A stretch of 64,000 nucleotides of DNA. It comes from Agrococcus sp. ARC_14. Lineage in GTDB: Bacteria; Actinomycetota; Actinomycetes; Actinomycetales; Microbacteriaceae. Location of the stretch: assembly GCF_022436485.1 (NCBI RefSeq), contig NZ_JAKUDO010000003.1, positions 82,686 through 146,685 of the forward strand, read 5' to 3'. The position numbers were made by a program, and so were the translations under genes. The first letter of the stretch is position 1. Each line of letters begins with the position of its first letter. Below are positions 19,246-27,938 of this stretch, one piece after another. The notes below the pieces were generated by a model. The model worked only from the letters and a program-made list of their open reading frames with translations, ran no database searches and was not told where the DNA came from.

Positions 19246-20328
19246 TTACCTTCCAGACTTCGGCGCGAAGAAGTGCGCGATGACGCGGGCGCCGATGTTG
19301 AGGATCATGACGATGAGGATGAGCACGAGAGCCGCCGACCATGCGCGGTCGAAGTAGGCCTGCTCCTGCACTCCGGGGCTGATGTACTGGTTGTAGGCGA
19401 ACACCGGCAGCGTCATCATGCGGCCGTCGAACACGTTGTAGTTCATGTTCGTCGTGAAGCCGGCGATGATGAGCAGCGGGGCCGTCTCGCCGATCACGCG
19501 GGCGATGGCGAGCGTGACACCGGTGACGATGCCTGCGAGCGCCGTCGGCAGCACGACCTTCCAGATGGTGAGCCACTTCGGCACGCCGAGCGCGAGCGAT
19601 GCCTCGCGCAGGTCGTTCGGGACGAGCTTGAGCATCTCCTCCGTCGAGCGGACGACGGTGGGGATCATCAGCAGGCTGAGCGCGACCGCGCCGCCGAAGC
19701 CGCTGCGGACGCCCTCGCCGGCGAAGAGCGCGAACAGGGCGTAGGCGAACAGGCCGGCGACGATCGACGGGATGCCCGTCATGACGTCGACGAAGAAGGT
19801 GATCGCCTTCGCCAGCGCACCCTTGCCGTACTCGACGAGGTAGATGGCGGTGAAGATGCCCACCGGCACCGAGATGATGGCCGCCCAGAGCGTGACGAGC
19901 ACCGTGCCGACGATGGCGTGCAGCACGCCGCCGCCCTCGCCGACGACGTTGCGCATCGTGAAGGTGAAGAACTCGAGGTCGAAGCGCGCGACGCCGTTGA
20001 CGACGACGGTGGCGACGAGGGAGACCAGCGGCACGAGCGCCAGCAGGAACGCGCCGACCACGACGCCGGTGACGAGCCGGTCGGCCGCCTTGCGCCCGCC
20101 CTCGATCAACTGGCTGACGACCGTGATGGCCACGAGGTAGAGCACGTAGCCGACCAGCGCGACGATGACCGGGCTGAACTGCGAGCCGGATGCGCCGGCG
20201 ATGAGGCCCGCGATCGCGGCGCCGACGGCGACACAGACGCCGAGCAGGGCCCAGGGGGACCAGGCGGGCAGCTGGCCCGCGGTGAGCGGGTTCTGCGCGT
20301 TCCGGGAGGGGGCGATGGTGGTGGTCAT
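19246..20328 (-). CDS. pstA: phosphate ABC transporter permease PstA
   Basis: The 360-residue membrane protein has an N-terminal extension with several hydrophobic helices and the core transporter domain. The cytoplasmic coupling loop is represented by REASLALGVPKWLTIWKVVLP. The SIVAGLFAYALFALF and VRSTEEMLKLVPND segments match PstA. About 80 residues before the core make it longer than the E. coli protein, as in many actinobacteria. It starts 3 bp after the pstC stop. Confidence 0.96.
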   Translation of the reverse strand: MTTTIAPSRNAQNPLTAGQLPAWSPWALLGVCVAVGAAIAGLIAGASGSQFSPVIVALVGYVLYLVAITVVSQLIEGGRKAADRLVTGVVVGAFLLALVPLVSLVATVVVNGVARFDLEFFTFTMRNVVGEGGGVLHAIVGTVLVTLWAAIISVPVGIFTAIYLVEYGKGALAKAITFFVDVMTGIPSIVAGLFAYALFALFAGEGVRSGFGGAVALSLLMIPTVVRSTEEMLKLVPNDLREASLALGVPKWLTIWKVVLPTALAGIVTGVTLAIARVIGETAPLLIIAGFTTNMNYNVFDGRMMTLPVFAYNQYISPGVQEQAYFDRAWSAALVLILIVMILNIGARVIAHFFAPKSGR

Positions 20329-20331
20329 GGC

Positions 20332-21270
20332 TCAGCGACCTCCGTCGACGGTCGTCTTGGCGATGATCCAGCGTGAGACGGCGTTCACGAGCAGCGTGAT
20401 CGCGAAGAGCACCAGGCCGGATCCGATGAGCATGTTGACGGTGATGCCGTGCGCCTCTGGGAAGCGCAGCGCGATGTTGGCAGCGATGGTCGAGGGGTTC
20501 TGCGAGCCGATCAGCACCACGCTGATGACGCCGGAGGAGGCGAGCACCATCGCGACGGCCATCGTCTCGCCCAGCGCCCTGCCGAGGCCGAGGATCGACG
20601 AGGCGATGATGCCGGAGCGACCGTGCGGCAGCACGGCCATCGTGATCATCTCCCAGCGCGTCGCGCCGAGGGCCAGCGCGGCCTCTTCGTTCAGGCGCGG
20701 CGTCTGCAGGAAGATCTCACGACTGAGGGCGGTGATGATCGGCAGCACCATCACGGCGAGCACGATCGAGGCGGTGAGGATGGTGCGGCCGGTGCCGGAT
20801 GCGGGCGGCGTGAACAGCGGGAGCCAGCCGAGGTTCTGGGCGAGCCAGGTGTAGCCGGGCTGGAAGAAGGGCGCGAGCACCGCGATGCCCCAGAGGCCGT
20901 AGATGACCGAGGGGATGGCCGCCAGCAGGTCGATGAGGTAGCCGAGGAACTGGGCGAGCTTGCGGGGCGCGAAGTGGGTGATGAACAGCGCGATCGAGAC
21001 GGCGAGCGGCACGGCGATCACCATGGCCAGGAACGCCGACCAGAGAGTGCCGAACGTGAGCGGCCAGACCCAGCTCCAGAAGTTGGCGCCCTCTGACTCG
21101 GGGATCGGGCCGATGATCGCGGGGATGGCCTGCACGACCAGGAAGATCGCGACACCGCCGAGCGCGATCAGGATCAGGACGCCTGCGGTGGTGGAGATCG
21201 CCTTGAAGACGATGTCGGCTGGCCTGTTTCTGACAGCGGCCTTGGGTGCGGCCGGTGCAGAGGTAGTCAT
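20332..21270 (-). CDS. pstC: phosphate ABC transporter permease PstC
   Basis: The 312-residue protein has six membrane segments and the permease loop NEEAALALGATRWEMITMAVLP. SVIYGLWGIAVLAPFFQP and GLGRALGETMAVAMVL match PstC. It pairs with PstA in the membrane channel of the phosphate importer. The 109-bp gap to pstS contains two strong hairpins, which may reduce readthrough and give pstS the highest expression. Confidence 0.97.
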   Translation of the reverse strand: MTTSAPAAPKAAVRNRPADIVFKAISTTAGVLILIALGGVAIFLVVQAIPAIIGPIPESEGANFWSWVWPLTFGTLWSAFLAMVIAVPLAVSIALFITHFAPRKLAQFLGYLIDLLAAIPSVIYGLWGIAVLAPFFQPGYTWLAQNLGWLPLFTPPASGTGRTILTASIVLAVMVLPIITALSREIFLQTPRLNEEAALALGATRWEMITMAVLPHGRSGIIASSILGLGRALGETMAVAMVLASSGVISVVLIGSQNPSTIAANIALRFPEAHGITVNMLIGSGLVLFAITLLVNAVSRWIIAKTTVDGGR

Positions 21271-21305
21271 GAGGCTCCCTGCGAATGTCGGAGTGCCGGG
21301 GGAAG

Positions 21306-21358
21306 CGTCCGGCCGGGGCGACGTGCCCCGGCCAGACGGTGCAGCCCTACCGGGCTGC
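21306..21358 (-). terminator. two hairpins between pstS and pstC
   Basis: GCAGCCC-TACC-GGGCTGC (21341-21358) and a 14-bp stem with one mismatch, CGTCCGGCCGGGGC with GCCCCGGCCAGACG (21306-21338), lie one after the other following pstS. They could act as a partial terminator or as a 3' stabiliser of the pstS message. Confidence 0.65.
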
Positions 21359-21379
21359 GGGGTTCTGAACCAGTATTCC

Positions 21380-22489
21380 TTACTGGATCGAGTCGACGAC
21401 CGCGAGGATCTCGGCGCTCAGCTCGTCGGAGATGGGCGCGTTGCCCGCGTTCTCGGCACCGGCCAGCTGGCCCTCCGCCGAGGCGATGTAGCTCAGGTAG
21501 CCCTTGACGAGCTCTGCCGTTGCGTCATCCGTGTAGTCGGTGCAGGCGATCGCGTACGAGATGAGCACGAGCGGGTAGACGCCGGCCTCGGTCGTGGTGC
21601 GGTCGAGCTCGACGGCGAGGTCACCCTCGTGGCGGCCCTCGACGCGCGGCGATGCGTCGACGGCTGCAGCAGCGGCCTCAGCCGTGAAGGGCACGTACTC
21701 CTCGCCGACCTGGAGGGCGACGGTGCCGAGGCCACCGGCGCGCGAAGCGTCGGCGTAGCCGATCGTGTTCGTGCCGTTGGTGACTGCGTCGACGACGCCG
21801 GAGGTGCCCTGTGCGCCCTCGCCGCCGTAGGTGGAGGGCCACGTCTCGAAGACGCCCTCGGTCCAGTCCGACTCAGCGGTGGCAGCCAGGTACTCGGTGA
21901 AGTTCTCGGTCGTGCCCGAGTCGTCCGAGCGGTGGACGGCCGTGATGTTGGCGTCCGGCAGCGTGGCGTCCGGGTTCTGGTCGGCGATCGCCGGGTCGTT
22001 CCAGTTGGTGATCTGGCCCGAGAAGATCTGGGCGATCGTCGCGGCGTCCATGTTGAGCGACTCGACGCCCTCGACGTTGAAGATCACGGCGATCGGCGAG
22101 ATGTAGATGGGCAGGTCGACCGGGAGGGTGTCGGCGACGCATGCGCCGAAGGTGCCGGCGAGCTCCTCGTCGTCCAGGGCCGAGTCGGAACCGGCGAAGC
22201 CGACGCCGCCAGCGATGAACTGCTCGCGACCTGCGCCGGAGCCGGCGGGGTCGTACGTCACGTTGACGCCCTCGTTGGCCGTCTGGAAGCCCGCGATCCA
22301 GGCCTCCTGCGCGGCGCCCATCGACGAGGCGCCCGCACCGGCGAGGTCGCCGGACAGGGTGCTCTCGGGGGCCGTGGTCTCGTCGCCCGCGGGCTCGGTG
22401 GCTGCGGGCTCGTTGGCGGCGCAGGAGCTGAGCAGGAGTGCGCCTGCTGCGGCGACGACCGCAACGCGGCCGAGCTTCGTGAACTTCAC
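21380..22489 (-). CDS. pstS: phosphate-binding lipoprotein PstS
   Basis: The 369-residue substrate-binding protein starts at a GTG at 22489 with AGGGGAA upstream. A signal peptide ending in the lipobox LSSC places it as a surface lipoprotein. The mature protein has an acidic threonine-rich linker and the PstS fold with GAGASSMGAAQ, PAGSGAGREQF and HRSDDSGTTENF phosphate-binding segments. It captures phosphate for PstCAB. The PHO box promoter lies about 80-130 bp upstream. An upstream in-frame extension to 22681 runs through the PHO box and is rejected. Confidence 0.96.
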   Translation of the reverse strand: MKFTKLGRVAVVAAAGALLLSSCAANEPAATEPAGDETTAPESTLSGDLAGAGASSMGAAQEAWIAGFQTANEGVNVTYDPAGSGAGREQFIAGGVGFAGSDSALDDEELAGTFGACVADTLPVDLPIYISPIAVIFNVEGVESLNMDAATIAQIFSGQITNWNDPAIADQNPDATLPDANITAVHRSDDSGTTENFTEYLAATAESDWTEGVFETWPSTYGGEGAQGTSGVVDAVTNGTNTIGYADASRAGGLGTVALQVGEEYVPFTAEAAAAAVDASPRVEGRHEGDLAVELDRTTTEAGVYPLVLISYAIACTDYTDDATAELVKGYLSYIASAEGQLAGAENAGNAPISDELSAEILAVVDSIQ

Positions 22490-22565
22490 GGTGTTCCCCT
22501 TCGGAATGTGTGGTGCAGGGGGCTGGAGCGCCCTGAATTCGGCACGAACGAGCGCGCCGGAGATC

Positions 22566-22620
22566 ACGCTAGGGAAGACGAGTGGCGTCCAGCCCCCGCG
22601 TAGGTGAACAGCGGGTGAAC
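22566..22620 (-). promoter_or_regulatory. PHO box promoter of pstS
   Basis: On the minus strand GTTCACC starts at 22620 and again at 22609, an exact 11-bp direct repeat. CTAGCGT starts at 22572, 48 bases after the box start, and gives the -10 TAGCGT. The heptamer and spacing match the actinobacterial PhoP/RegX3 box. The same layout recurs at 50888-50942. Confidence 0.9.
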
Positions 22621-22874
22621 ACGCCCTTCGAGCCTTCGGCACGCTCGGCGCCCGGGGACGCGGAGCGGCGCAGGGGTCCACTGCGTCAGGGAACGAGGAA
22701 GCCGGGCCGCGAACGCCTCTCGGCGGAAGGCCGCTCGCAGCGGCGAATATTGGAGCCCGGGGTTACGCGGCCCGGCTGCACCAGGCTAGCGAGACTCGTC
22801 TCGACACGCAGGCGGGTCCGCTCACTGCGAACGCAGGAATGCAGCGCGGCGCTGTCGGCAGCGGGAGTCGCCGA
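22621..22874. other. 254-bp intergenic region upstream of the pstS promoter
   Basis: The stretch lies between the PHO box and the stop of the next lipoprotein gene. I see no gene, no RNA gene and no REP arm. A CTAGCGAGAC segment near 22788 and a short GAATATT are the only AT-leaning spots. It may hold upstream regulatory DNA for pstS or the 3' end of the lipoprotein transcript. Confidence 0.4.
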
Positions 22875-23474
22875 CTACTCGATGTCGAAGACGGTGTCGG
22901 CGACCTCGGGGTGCCCATAGGAGGACCGCAGGATGACCTGGGTGGGCTCGACGCCCTCCGGCAGCTGCACCGCGGCGACGGCATCGGTGAACGCCTGCGT
23001 GTCAGCGTAGAACACGTCGTTCTCGGCCGTGACGGAGATCGTGTCGCTCCAGTCGTAGGTCTCACCGTCGTCACCCTGCACGAAGATCTCGAACACGCTG
23101 CGGAACCCTGCCTGGCCCTCGACGTGCTCGGCGCTGATGAACACGCCGACGAAGTAGGTGCCCGGGTCGGGTTCGCCAGACTGCATGGGCGGGTCTGCCT
23201 GCACGCCGGTGACGTTGAACGACCAGGTGTCGCCCAGACCGTCGTCGACCGTGAAGGGAAGATCGCCGCTGCTCGGCGGCGTGCTCGTGCCGGGCTCGGT
23301 CGGCTCGGTCGAGGGGTCTGGCGCGGTCGAGGGATCCGGCGCGGTCGAGGGCGATGGAGCGGGCGCGGGCGGCGCCGACGGCAGCGCCGGTGGCAGCGGG
23401 AAGCAGCCCGTCAGCGCGAGGGCGCTCGCGCCCAGCACGAGGGCGGCGGCGATGGTGCGGCGGGCATGCGACAT
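22875..23474 (-). CDS. proline-rich lipoprotein of unknown function
   Basis: The 199-residue protein begins with a basic signal peptide and lipobox LALTGC. It is followed by a Pro/Ser/Thr/Asp linker to about residue 70 with repeated TAPDPS units. The C-terminal domain is beta-rich, with DTWSFNVTGVQADPP and FVGVFISAEHVEG. It resembles DUF4352-type immunoglobulin-like extracellular domains, without certainty. It lies upstream of pstS in the same direction, but the long gap and PHO box suggest separate transcription. Confidence 0.8.
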   Translation of the reverse strand: MSHARRTIAAALVLGASALALTGCFPLPPALPSAPPAPAPSPSTAPDPSTAPDPSTEPTEPGTSTPPSSGDLPFTVDDGLGDTWSFNVTGVQADPPMQSGEPDPGTYFVGVFISAEHVEGQAGFRSVFEIFVQGDDGETYDWSDTISVTAENDVFYADTQAFTDAVAAVQLPEGVEPTQVILRSSYGHPEVADTVFDIE

Positions 23475-23558
23475 GAGCGTCTCCGATCGATCTGCGGCCG
23501 CACGGAGCGACCGACCCGAGCCTACGGCCGCCCATCATGGCGGGCGCACAGCAACCAC

Positions 23559-24188
23559 TCAGTCGAGTGAGTCAGCCCGCCACATCCTGGCGCTCACGCG
23601 GAGATCTGCGGCGATGTCGGTGAGCCTGGCAGCGAGCTTCGTGTGCTCGGTCGCGCGCTCCGGGTGCGCGGCATCATCCAGGTGCGCGACCTGCACGGCG
23701 CCGGCGGCGGTCACGGTCGCGAACGCGGCAGCGCGCTCGAGCGCCATCGCGAAGTCGCCCGCGAAGACGCCGCGCAGGATCGTGTCCGAGAGCGCCCGCA
23801 GCTCATCGGGGCTTGCCGGTGCCGGCACTCCCGCGACCACCGGCGCCGCCGTGGGCAGCGCATCCGCCCCCACCTGGTAGAGCCGAGCTGCCTCTTCGGC
23901 GCGCTGCGTCACGAGCGCGTGCAGCAGGTGCACGCGCCACAGCGTGCCCGGCAGCGTGTGCGGCCGCGCCTGCGACCAGAGCTCCGCGACGATGTCGATG
24001 CCGTCCTCGCGGGCGACGCGCAGGATGCGCTCGACCACCTCGGGGTCGGCGCCGGCGCGCACCCGCGCGAGCAGCGCGTTGGCCGTCTCGCTCGCGAGCT
24101 GCAGCCGCACGACGGGATCGACGTCGCCCTCGACCTGCTCGAACCAGTCGTTCGAGAAGCGGGTGGGGCGGTGGAAGTCGTCAGCCAT
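23559..24188 (-). CDS. conserved hypothetical helical protein
   Basis: The 209-residue protein from the ATG at 24188 begins MADDFHRPTRFSNDWFEQVE. It is largely helical, with alanine-rich repeats of charged helices and the segment ARPHTLPGTLWRVHLLHAL. No signal, membrane segment or catalytic motif is visible. Similar proteins occur in actinobacteria without assigned function, as far as I recognise. The longer frame to 24347 crosses the tRNA-Lys gene and is rejected. Confidence 0.75.
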   Translation of the reverse strand: MADDFHRPTRFSNDWFEQVEGDVDPVVRLQLASETANALLARVRAGADPEVVERILRVAREDGIDIVAELWSQARPHTLPGTLWRVHLLHALVTQRAEEAARLYQVGADALPTAAPVVAGVPAPASPDELRALSDTILRGVFAGDFAMALERAAAFATVTAAGAVQVAHLDDAAHPERATEHTKLAARLTDIAADLRVSARMWRADSLD

Positions 24189-24248
24189 GCGGATCGAGTC
24201 TTGCACGTCTCTCGACGACCCGCGCGCCCGACTACCCTGGACGGGCAC

Positions 24249-24321
24249 GGGCCTGTAGCTCAGTCGGTAGAGCATCGGACTTTTAATCCGCTGGTCGTGG
24301 GTTCGAGCCCCACCGGGCCCA
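24249..24321 (+). tRNA. tRNA-Lys (anticodon UUU)
   Basis: The 73-nt cloverleaf has acceptor GGGCCTG paired with CGGGCCC and discriminator A. It has a normal D arm and an anticodon loop with TTT, reading AAA. The T arm is GTGGG-TTCGAGC-CCCAC. CCA is not encoded; CGA follows. It lies in the gap between divergent genes. Confidence 0.97.
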
Positions 24322-24336
24322 CGAGGTGATGCGGCG

Positions 24337-24975
24337 ATGGCGGGCAAGGTCGACCTGAAGCGGACACTGGACTCCTACCGCGCGAAGCCGGGCGAGTTCC
24401 GCGTCATCGACGTGCCCGCGATGCAGTACCTGGCCCTCGACGGGCACGGCGACCCGAACGCGGCTCCGGCATACCGGCAGGCGCTCGAGGCGCTCTACCC
24501 GCTCGCCTACGCGCTGAAGTTCGCCAGCAAGCGCGAGCTGGGCCGCGACTACGTCGTCATGCCGCTCGAGGGACTGTGGTGGGCCGACGACGCGACGGCG
24601 TTCACCACCGCACGCGACAAGACCCAGTGGAGCTGGACGCTGCTGATGCTGGTGCCCGACTGGATCGGCGCGCCGCTGGTCGAGCAGGCGGCGGATGCGG
24701 TGCGCGCGAAGGGCGCTCCGGCACGGCTCGACGAGATCCGGCTCGAGACGCTCGACGAGGGCCGGTGCGTGCAGACGCTGCACATCGGCTCGTTCGACGA
24801 CGAGGGGCCGGTGCTCGCGCGGATGCACGACGATTTCATCCCGGCGCAGGGACTGCAGATGACCGGGCTGCACCACGAGATCTACCTCAGCGACGCCCGC
24901 CGGGTCGAGCCGACGAGGCTGCGCACGATCCTGCGGCAGCCGGTCGGATCGGCGTCTGAGAGCATGACCACATGA
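24337..24975 (+). CDS. GyrI-like small-molecule-binding domain protein
   Basis: The 212-residue protein matches the stand-alone GyrI-like family (COG4832 type). Typical segments are EFRVIDVPAMQYLALDGHGD, YALKFASKRELGRDYVVMPL and GLWW, with the C-terminal LHHEIYLSDARR. Members bind hydrophobic or cationic ligands, and some hydrolyse small toxic molecules; the ligand here is unknown. It begins 15 bp after tRNA-Lys and overlaps the next gene by ATGA, so the two are likely coexpressed. Confidence 0.85.
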   Translation: MAGKVDLKRTLDSYRAKPGEFRVIDVPAMQYLALDGHGDPNAAPAYRQALEALYPLAYALKFASKRELGRDYVVMPLEGLWWADDATAFTTARDKTQWSWTLLMLVPDWIGAPLVEQAADAVRAKGAPARLDEIRLETLDEGRCVQTLHIGSFDDEGPVLARMHDDFIPAQGLQMTGLHHEIYLSDARRVEPTRLRTILRQPVGSASESMTT

Positions 24976-25274
24976 CGCGCATCAGGCTCGAGGCGACACC
25001 GCCGGAGCCGCCGCGCCGCTGGAGCGACAGCGCCGGCGAGTGGGCGCTGGTGCTGGGGGTCATCGCCGTCGCCTGCGTCTTCGTGCCGGTGATCGGCGAC
25101 TGGATCACGCTGCCGTTCGCACTCGGCGCGGTGCTGCTCGGGTTCGTGGGCATCCGCGGCGCTGCGCACGGCCGCGCTCGGCGGTCGATCATGGCCATGC
25201 TCGGGATCCTCCTCGGCGCCGGCTCCCTCGGCGCGGTGCTCGTGCTGCTCATGGCGACGAGCCACAGCGGCTGA
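24972..25274 (+). CDS. small membrane protein, DUF4190-like
   Basis: The 100-residue protein has a charged N-terminus and three hydrophobic stretches, about residues 24-44, 48-62 and 74-95. GLVLG-type text is seen as LVLGVIAVACVFVPVIG, and GFVGIRGAAHGRARRSIMAM links helices. This resembles DUF4190-type membrane proteins. Function unknown. It overlaps the GyrI-like gene by 4 bp and ends at a convergent terminator. Confidence 0.75.
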   Translation: MTRIRLEATPPEPPRRWSDSAGEWALVLGVIAVACVFVPVIGDWITLPFALGAVLLGFVGIRGAAHGRARRSIMAMLGILLGAGSLGAVLVLLMATSHSG

Positions 25275-25302
25275 CGCCGGCCGTCAGCAGCGACAACGCC
25301 GA

Positions 25303-25336
25303 GGGCGAGGGTGCGGATCCACCGCATCCCTCGCCC
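25303..25336. terminator. bidirectional terminator between convergent genes
   Basis: GGGCGAGGG pairs with CCCTCGCCC, extended by TGCGG/CCGCA with a single-base bulge, around a 5-nt loop. It lies between the small membrane protein and rtcB stops. Confidence 0.8.
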
Positions 25337-25349
25337 TTGCCAGTCGGCC

Positions 25350-26519
25350 TCAGTCGCCCTTCACGTTCACCAGCTGGCGCAGCGTGTGACGCACGCGCAC
25401 CAGCTCGGCGGCGTCAGCCATGACCTGGTCGATCGGCTTGTACGCCTGCGGGATCTCGTCGATGAACGCGTCGGTGTCGCGGTACTCGATGCCCACCATG
25501 GCCTCCCGCAGCTCGTCGCGCGAGAACGTGCGGCGAGCAGCGTTCCTCGACAGCGTGCGCCCGGCACCGTGCGGCGCCGAGTTGAGCGCCACCGGGTTGC
25601 CGAGCCCCTCGACCACGTACGACGCCGTGCCCATGGAGCCGGGGATGAGCCCCGGCCGCCCTTCGTCGGCCATGATCGCGCCCTTGCGCGACACCCACAC
25701 CCGCTTGCCGAAGTGCTGCTCCGACTCGGTGAAGTTGTGGTGGCAGTTGATGCGCTCCTGCTCCTCGATCTCGACCCCGACGAAGCGGCCCAGCTGGTTC
25801 GCGACCCGATCCATCATCTCCTCGCGGTTGAGCAGCGCGAAGCGCTGCGCCCACCGCAGCTCGCGGATGTAGGCCGTGAACTCGCGCGTGCCCTCGACCA
25901 GGTAGGCCAGATCCGGGTCCGGCAGCTCGATCCACCACTGCTTCGCCAGCCGCTGCGCGACCTTGATGTGGTGGCCCGCGATGCGGTTGCCGACACCGCG
26001 GCTGCCCGAGTGCAGGAACATCCACACCGCTCCGGTCTCGTCGACCGAGACCTCGATGAAGTGGTTGCCGCTGCCGAGCGAGCCGAGCTGCAGTCGCCAG
26101 TGCTTCGCGTAGGTCGCCGGGTCGAACTCGGCCCGCTCGGCGAGCTGCTCGAGCTCGGCGACGCGCGGCTCGGCCGTCGGCTGCACCCGACGGTTGTCGT
26201 GGCCAGCCGAGAGCGGGATGCTGCGCTCGATCTGCGTGCGCAGCTCGGCCAGGTCGCGGCCGACGAGGTCGTCGCGGTGCAGCTGCGTGCGCACGGCGAT
26301 CATGCCGCAGCCGATGTCGACGCCGACGGCAGCGGGCATGATGGCGCCGAGCGTCGGGATGACCGATCCGACTGTCGCGCCGCGCCCGAGGTGGGCGTCG
26401 GGCATGAGCGCCAGATGCGGGTGGATGAACGGCATCCGCGACGCGACACTCGCCTGCTCGAGCGTGTTCGGCTCGATCAGGCTCGCCCACGACACCAGCC
26501 GGCTGGTGAGCTTCTCCAT
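25350..26519 (-). CDS. rtcB: RNA-splicing ligase RtcB
   Basis: The 389-residue ligase joins RNA with 2',3'-cyclic phosphate or 3'-phosphate ends to 5'-OH ends, using GTP and Mn2+. Metal ligands lie in VGVDIGCGM, GSGNHF and FLHSGSRG; CHHNF adds another histidine, and the guanylated histidine is in SAPHGAGR near residue 315. The ATG at 26519 follows GAGGAACAGG. The length is slightly below the E. coli enzyme. No archease, RtcA or RtcR neighbour is present, so control must differ from the E. coli operon. Confidence 0.95.
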   Translation of the reverse strand: MEKLTSRLVSWASLIEPNTLEQASVASRMPFIHPHLALMPDAHLGRGATVGSVIPTLGAIMPAAVGVDIGCGMIAVRTQLHRDDLVGRDLAELRTQIERSIPLSAGHDNRRVQPTAEPRVAELEQLAERAEFDPATYAKHWRLQLGSLGSGNHFIEVSVDETGAVWMFLHSGSRGVGNRIAGHHIKVAQRLAKQWWIELPDPDLAYLVEGTREFTAYIRELRWAQRFALLNREEMMDRVANQLGRFVGVEIEEQERINCHHNFTESEQHFGKRVWVSRKGAIMADEGRPGLIPGSMGTASYVVEGLGNPVALNSAPHGAGRTLSRNAARRTFSRDELREAMVGIEYRDTDAFIDEIPQAYKPIDQVMADAAELVRVRHTLRQLVNVKGD

Positions 26520-26797
26520 GATTCCTGTTCCTCGTGTGGATCCACCGGAGTGGATGCGTGCCACGCGCTGGGTGCGCGCGGCAACGCGGTGAAGGTGCCT
26601 CAGGAACGGGCAGCACTGCACACGCAGGAGCGTCCCGAACCCTGACGGTGCGGGACGCGCGAAGCTGGAGGGCTACGCGGCCGGCGCCGGAGAGCATGGC
26701 TTGGGGAGGTGCGCGTCATTCCGCACCTCTGCCTGTCGTTCGCGCTGTGCGCTCACGATCGCCACCTCTCGACTGCCTGCCGTGCTGGATGCACAGC
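26520..26797 (-). other. long hairpin-rich leader of rtcB
   Basis: From the predicted start near 26797 the rtcB transcript would have about 278 bases before the ATG. It contains GAGGTGCG/CGCACCTC (26706-26729), GCGTCCCG/CGGGACGC (26630-26658, 13-nt loop) and GTGGATCCAC (26535-26544) near the ribosome site. No ORF with a good start explains this space. It may be a structured regulatory RNA; the family is not recognised. Confidence 0.45.
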
Positions 26798-26803
26798 CTT
26801 GCG

Positions 26804-26832
26804 ACGCTACGGCACGACGCCCGCCGCGTCAA
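26804..26832 (-). promoter_or_regulatory. sigma-70 type promoter of rtcB
   Basis: On the minus strand TTGACG (26832-26827) is followed after exactly 17 bp by TAGCGT (26809-26804). This is one of the best-spaced promoters in the window. It is 285 bp upstream of rtcB. Confidence 0.65.
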
Positions 26833-26853
26833 CGGCGAGTTCGAGGTGGTCGC

Positions 26854-27786
26854 TCAGAACCCGACCGGATCGATGCCCCAGTGACCGACCCAGGTCTCCC
26901 CCGGCTCCAGCCAGACGAGGCCGGTGCCGCTGTTGAGCGCGTTCGCCGGGGCGCTCATCGGCTCGATCGCCGCGACGTGCTTGGGCCCGGATGCCGTCGG
27001 GAAGTCCTTCGGCGTGAACACGACCGCGTAGGGGAACGCCGAGTCCTGCCACAGCTCCGCTCCCCTGCCGCTCGCGTCCAGCAGCGAGGACGTCGCCACG
27101 CCGCCCACGAACTCGAGCCCCGCGTAGTTCTGGTCGATGTCGAGCTCCGACAGCCGCCGGCCGCCGCGCAGGTCTGGCGCCGGCGCATCCATCGCATCCA
27201 CCAGGGTCTCCTCCGTGGGGATGAGCGCCTCGGCGTGGAACACGCGAGCGGCCGGCACCGTGAAGGTGAGCTCGTCGGCGGGGGTGTCGCCGACAGCGAG
27301 GTAGGGATGCGTGCCGCACGCCCACGGGGCGCGCTCGGTGCCGACGTTGGTCGCCTCGTGCGTGACGAGCAGGCCGTCGTCGGTGAGCTCGTAGGCGACG
27401 GTGGTGTCGAGCAGGAACGGCCAGCCGGTCTGCGGGTGGATGGTCGCCTGCAGCACCACCTTCGACTCGGTGTGCTCGAGCACCCGGTAGGGGGCGAAGC
27501 GCAGCAGCCCGTGGCTGGCATTGCCCTTGTCACGCTCGCTGATGGCGAGGCGCTGCGTCGTGCCCTCGTGCTGCCAGTCGCCGCCGGCGACACGACCGCC
27601 CCATGGTGCGAGCACGATGCCCTGCGCCTTGGCGGGGCGGGCGCCCTCGCCGAACGGCTCGACGAGATCGACGCCGTCGTAGACGAGCTCGCGGAGCCCT
27701 GCAGCGACCTCGGTGATCGTGGCGTGCAGGTGCTTGCCGTCGATGGTGCTCGAGATGGTGAACTGCTGACCGGTGGGCGCGCGCAT
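26854..27786 (-). CDS. aldose 1-epimerase family protein
   Basis: The 310-residue protein has the galactose-mutarotase fold. Diagnostic parts are VLAPWGGRVAGG near residue 60, NASHGLLR with a catalytic histidine near residue 90, ACGTHPYL near residue 160 and DQNYAGLEF. It probably interconverts alpha and beta anomers of a sugar. It stands alone, with no sugar operon, so the substrate is open. The rtcB promoter follows immediately. Confidence 0.92.
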   Translation of the reverse strand: MRAPTGQQFTISSTIDGKHLHATITEVAAGLRELVYDGVDLVEPFGEGARPAKAQGIVLAPWGGRVAGGDWQHEGTTQRLAISERDKGNASHGLLRFAPYRVLEHTESKVVLQATIHPQTGWPFLLDTTVAYELTDDGLLVTHEATNVGTERAPWACGTHPYLAVGDTPADELTFTVPAARVFHAEALIPTEETLVDAMDAPAPDLRGGRRLSELDIDQNYAGLEFVGGVATSSLLDASGRGAELWQDSAFPYAVVFTPKDFPTASGPKHVAAIEPMSAPANALNSGTGLVWLEPGETWVGHWGIDPVGF

Positions 27787-27884
27787 GCGGCGAGCCTACT
27801 GAGGGTCTGCGGGCCGCTGAGCGCTCCCGCAGGGTTGGCTGAAGGCGGCGATCGCTGTCAGGTGTCGGACGGATGTCCATCTAC

Positions 27885-27900
27885 AGTCAGTACTTTGACT
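27885..27900 (+). promoter_or_regulatory. inverted repeat upstream of the NmrA-type reductase
   Basis: AGTCA-N6-TGACT lies 38 bp before the ATG at 27939 and overlaps a TTGACT hexamer. It could be an operator for an HxlR- or MarR-type regulator, as is usual for these reductase genes. No such regulator is adjacent. Confidence 0.35.
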
Positions 27901-27938
27901 CGGGACGAGACCGGGCCAGACCCCGAGGAGACAACCGC

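Noticed and set aside
22490..22681. Longer pstS frame starting at 22681
   Set aside because: It passes through the PHO box and promoter and would place the signal peptide 64 residues inside.
24189..24347. N-terminal extension of the hypothetical gene ending at 23559
   Set aside because: It would be read through the antisense of tRNA-Lys; the ATG at 24188 is a normal start.
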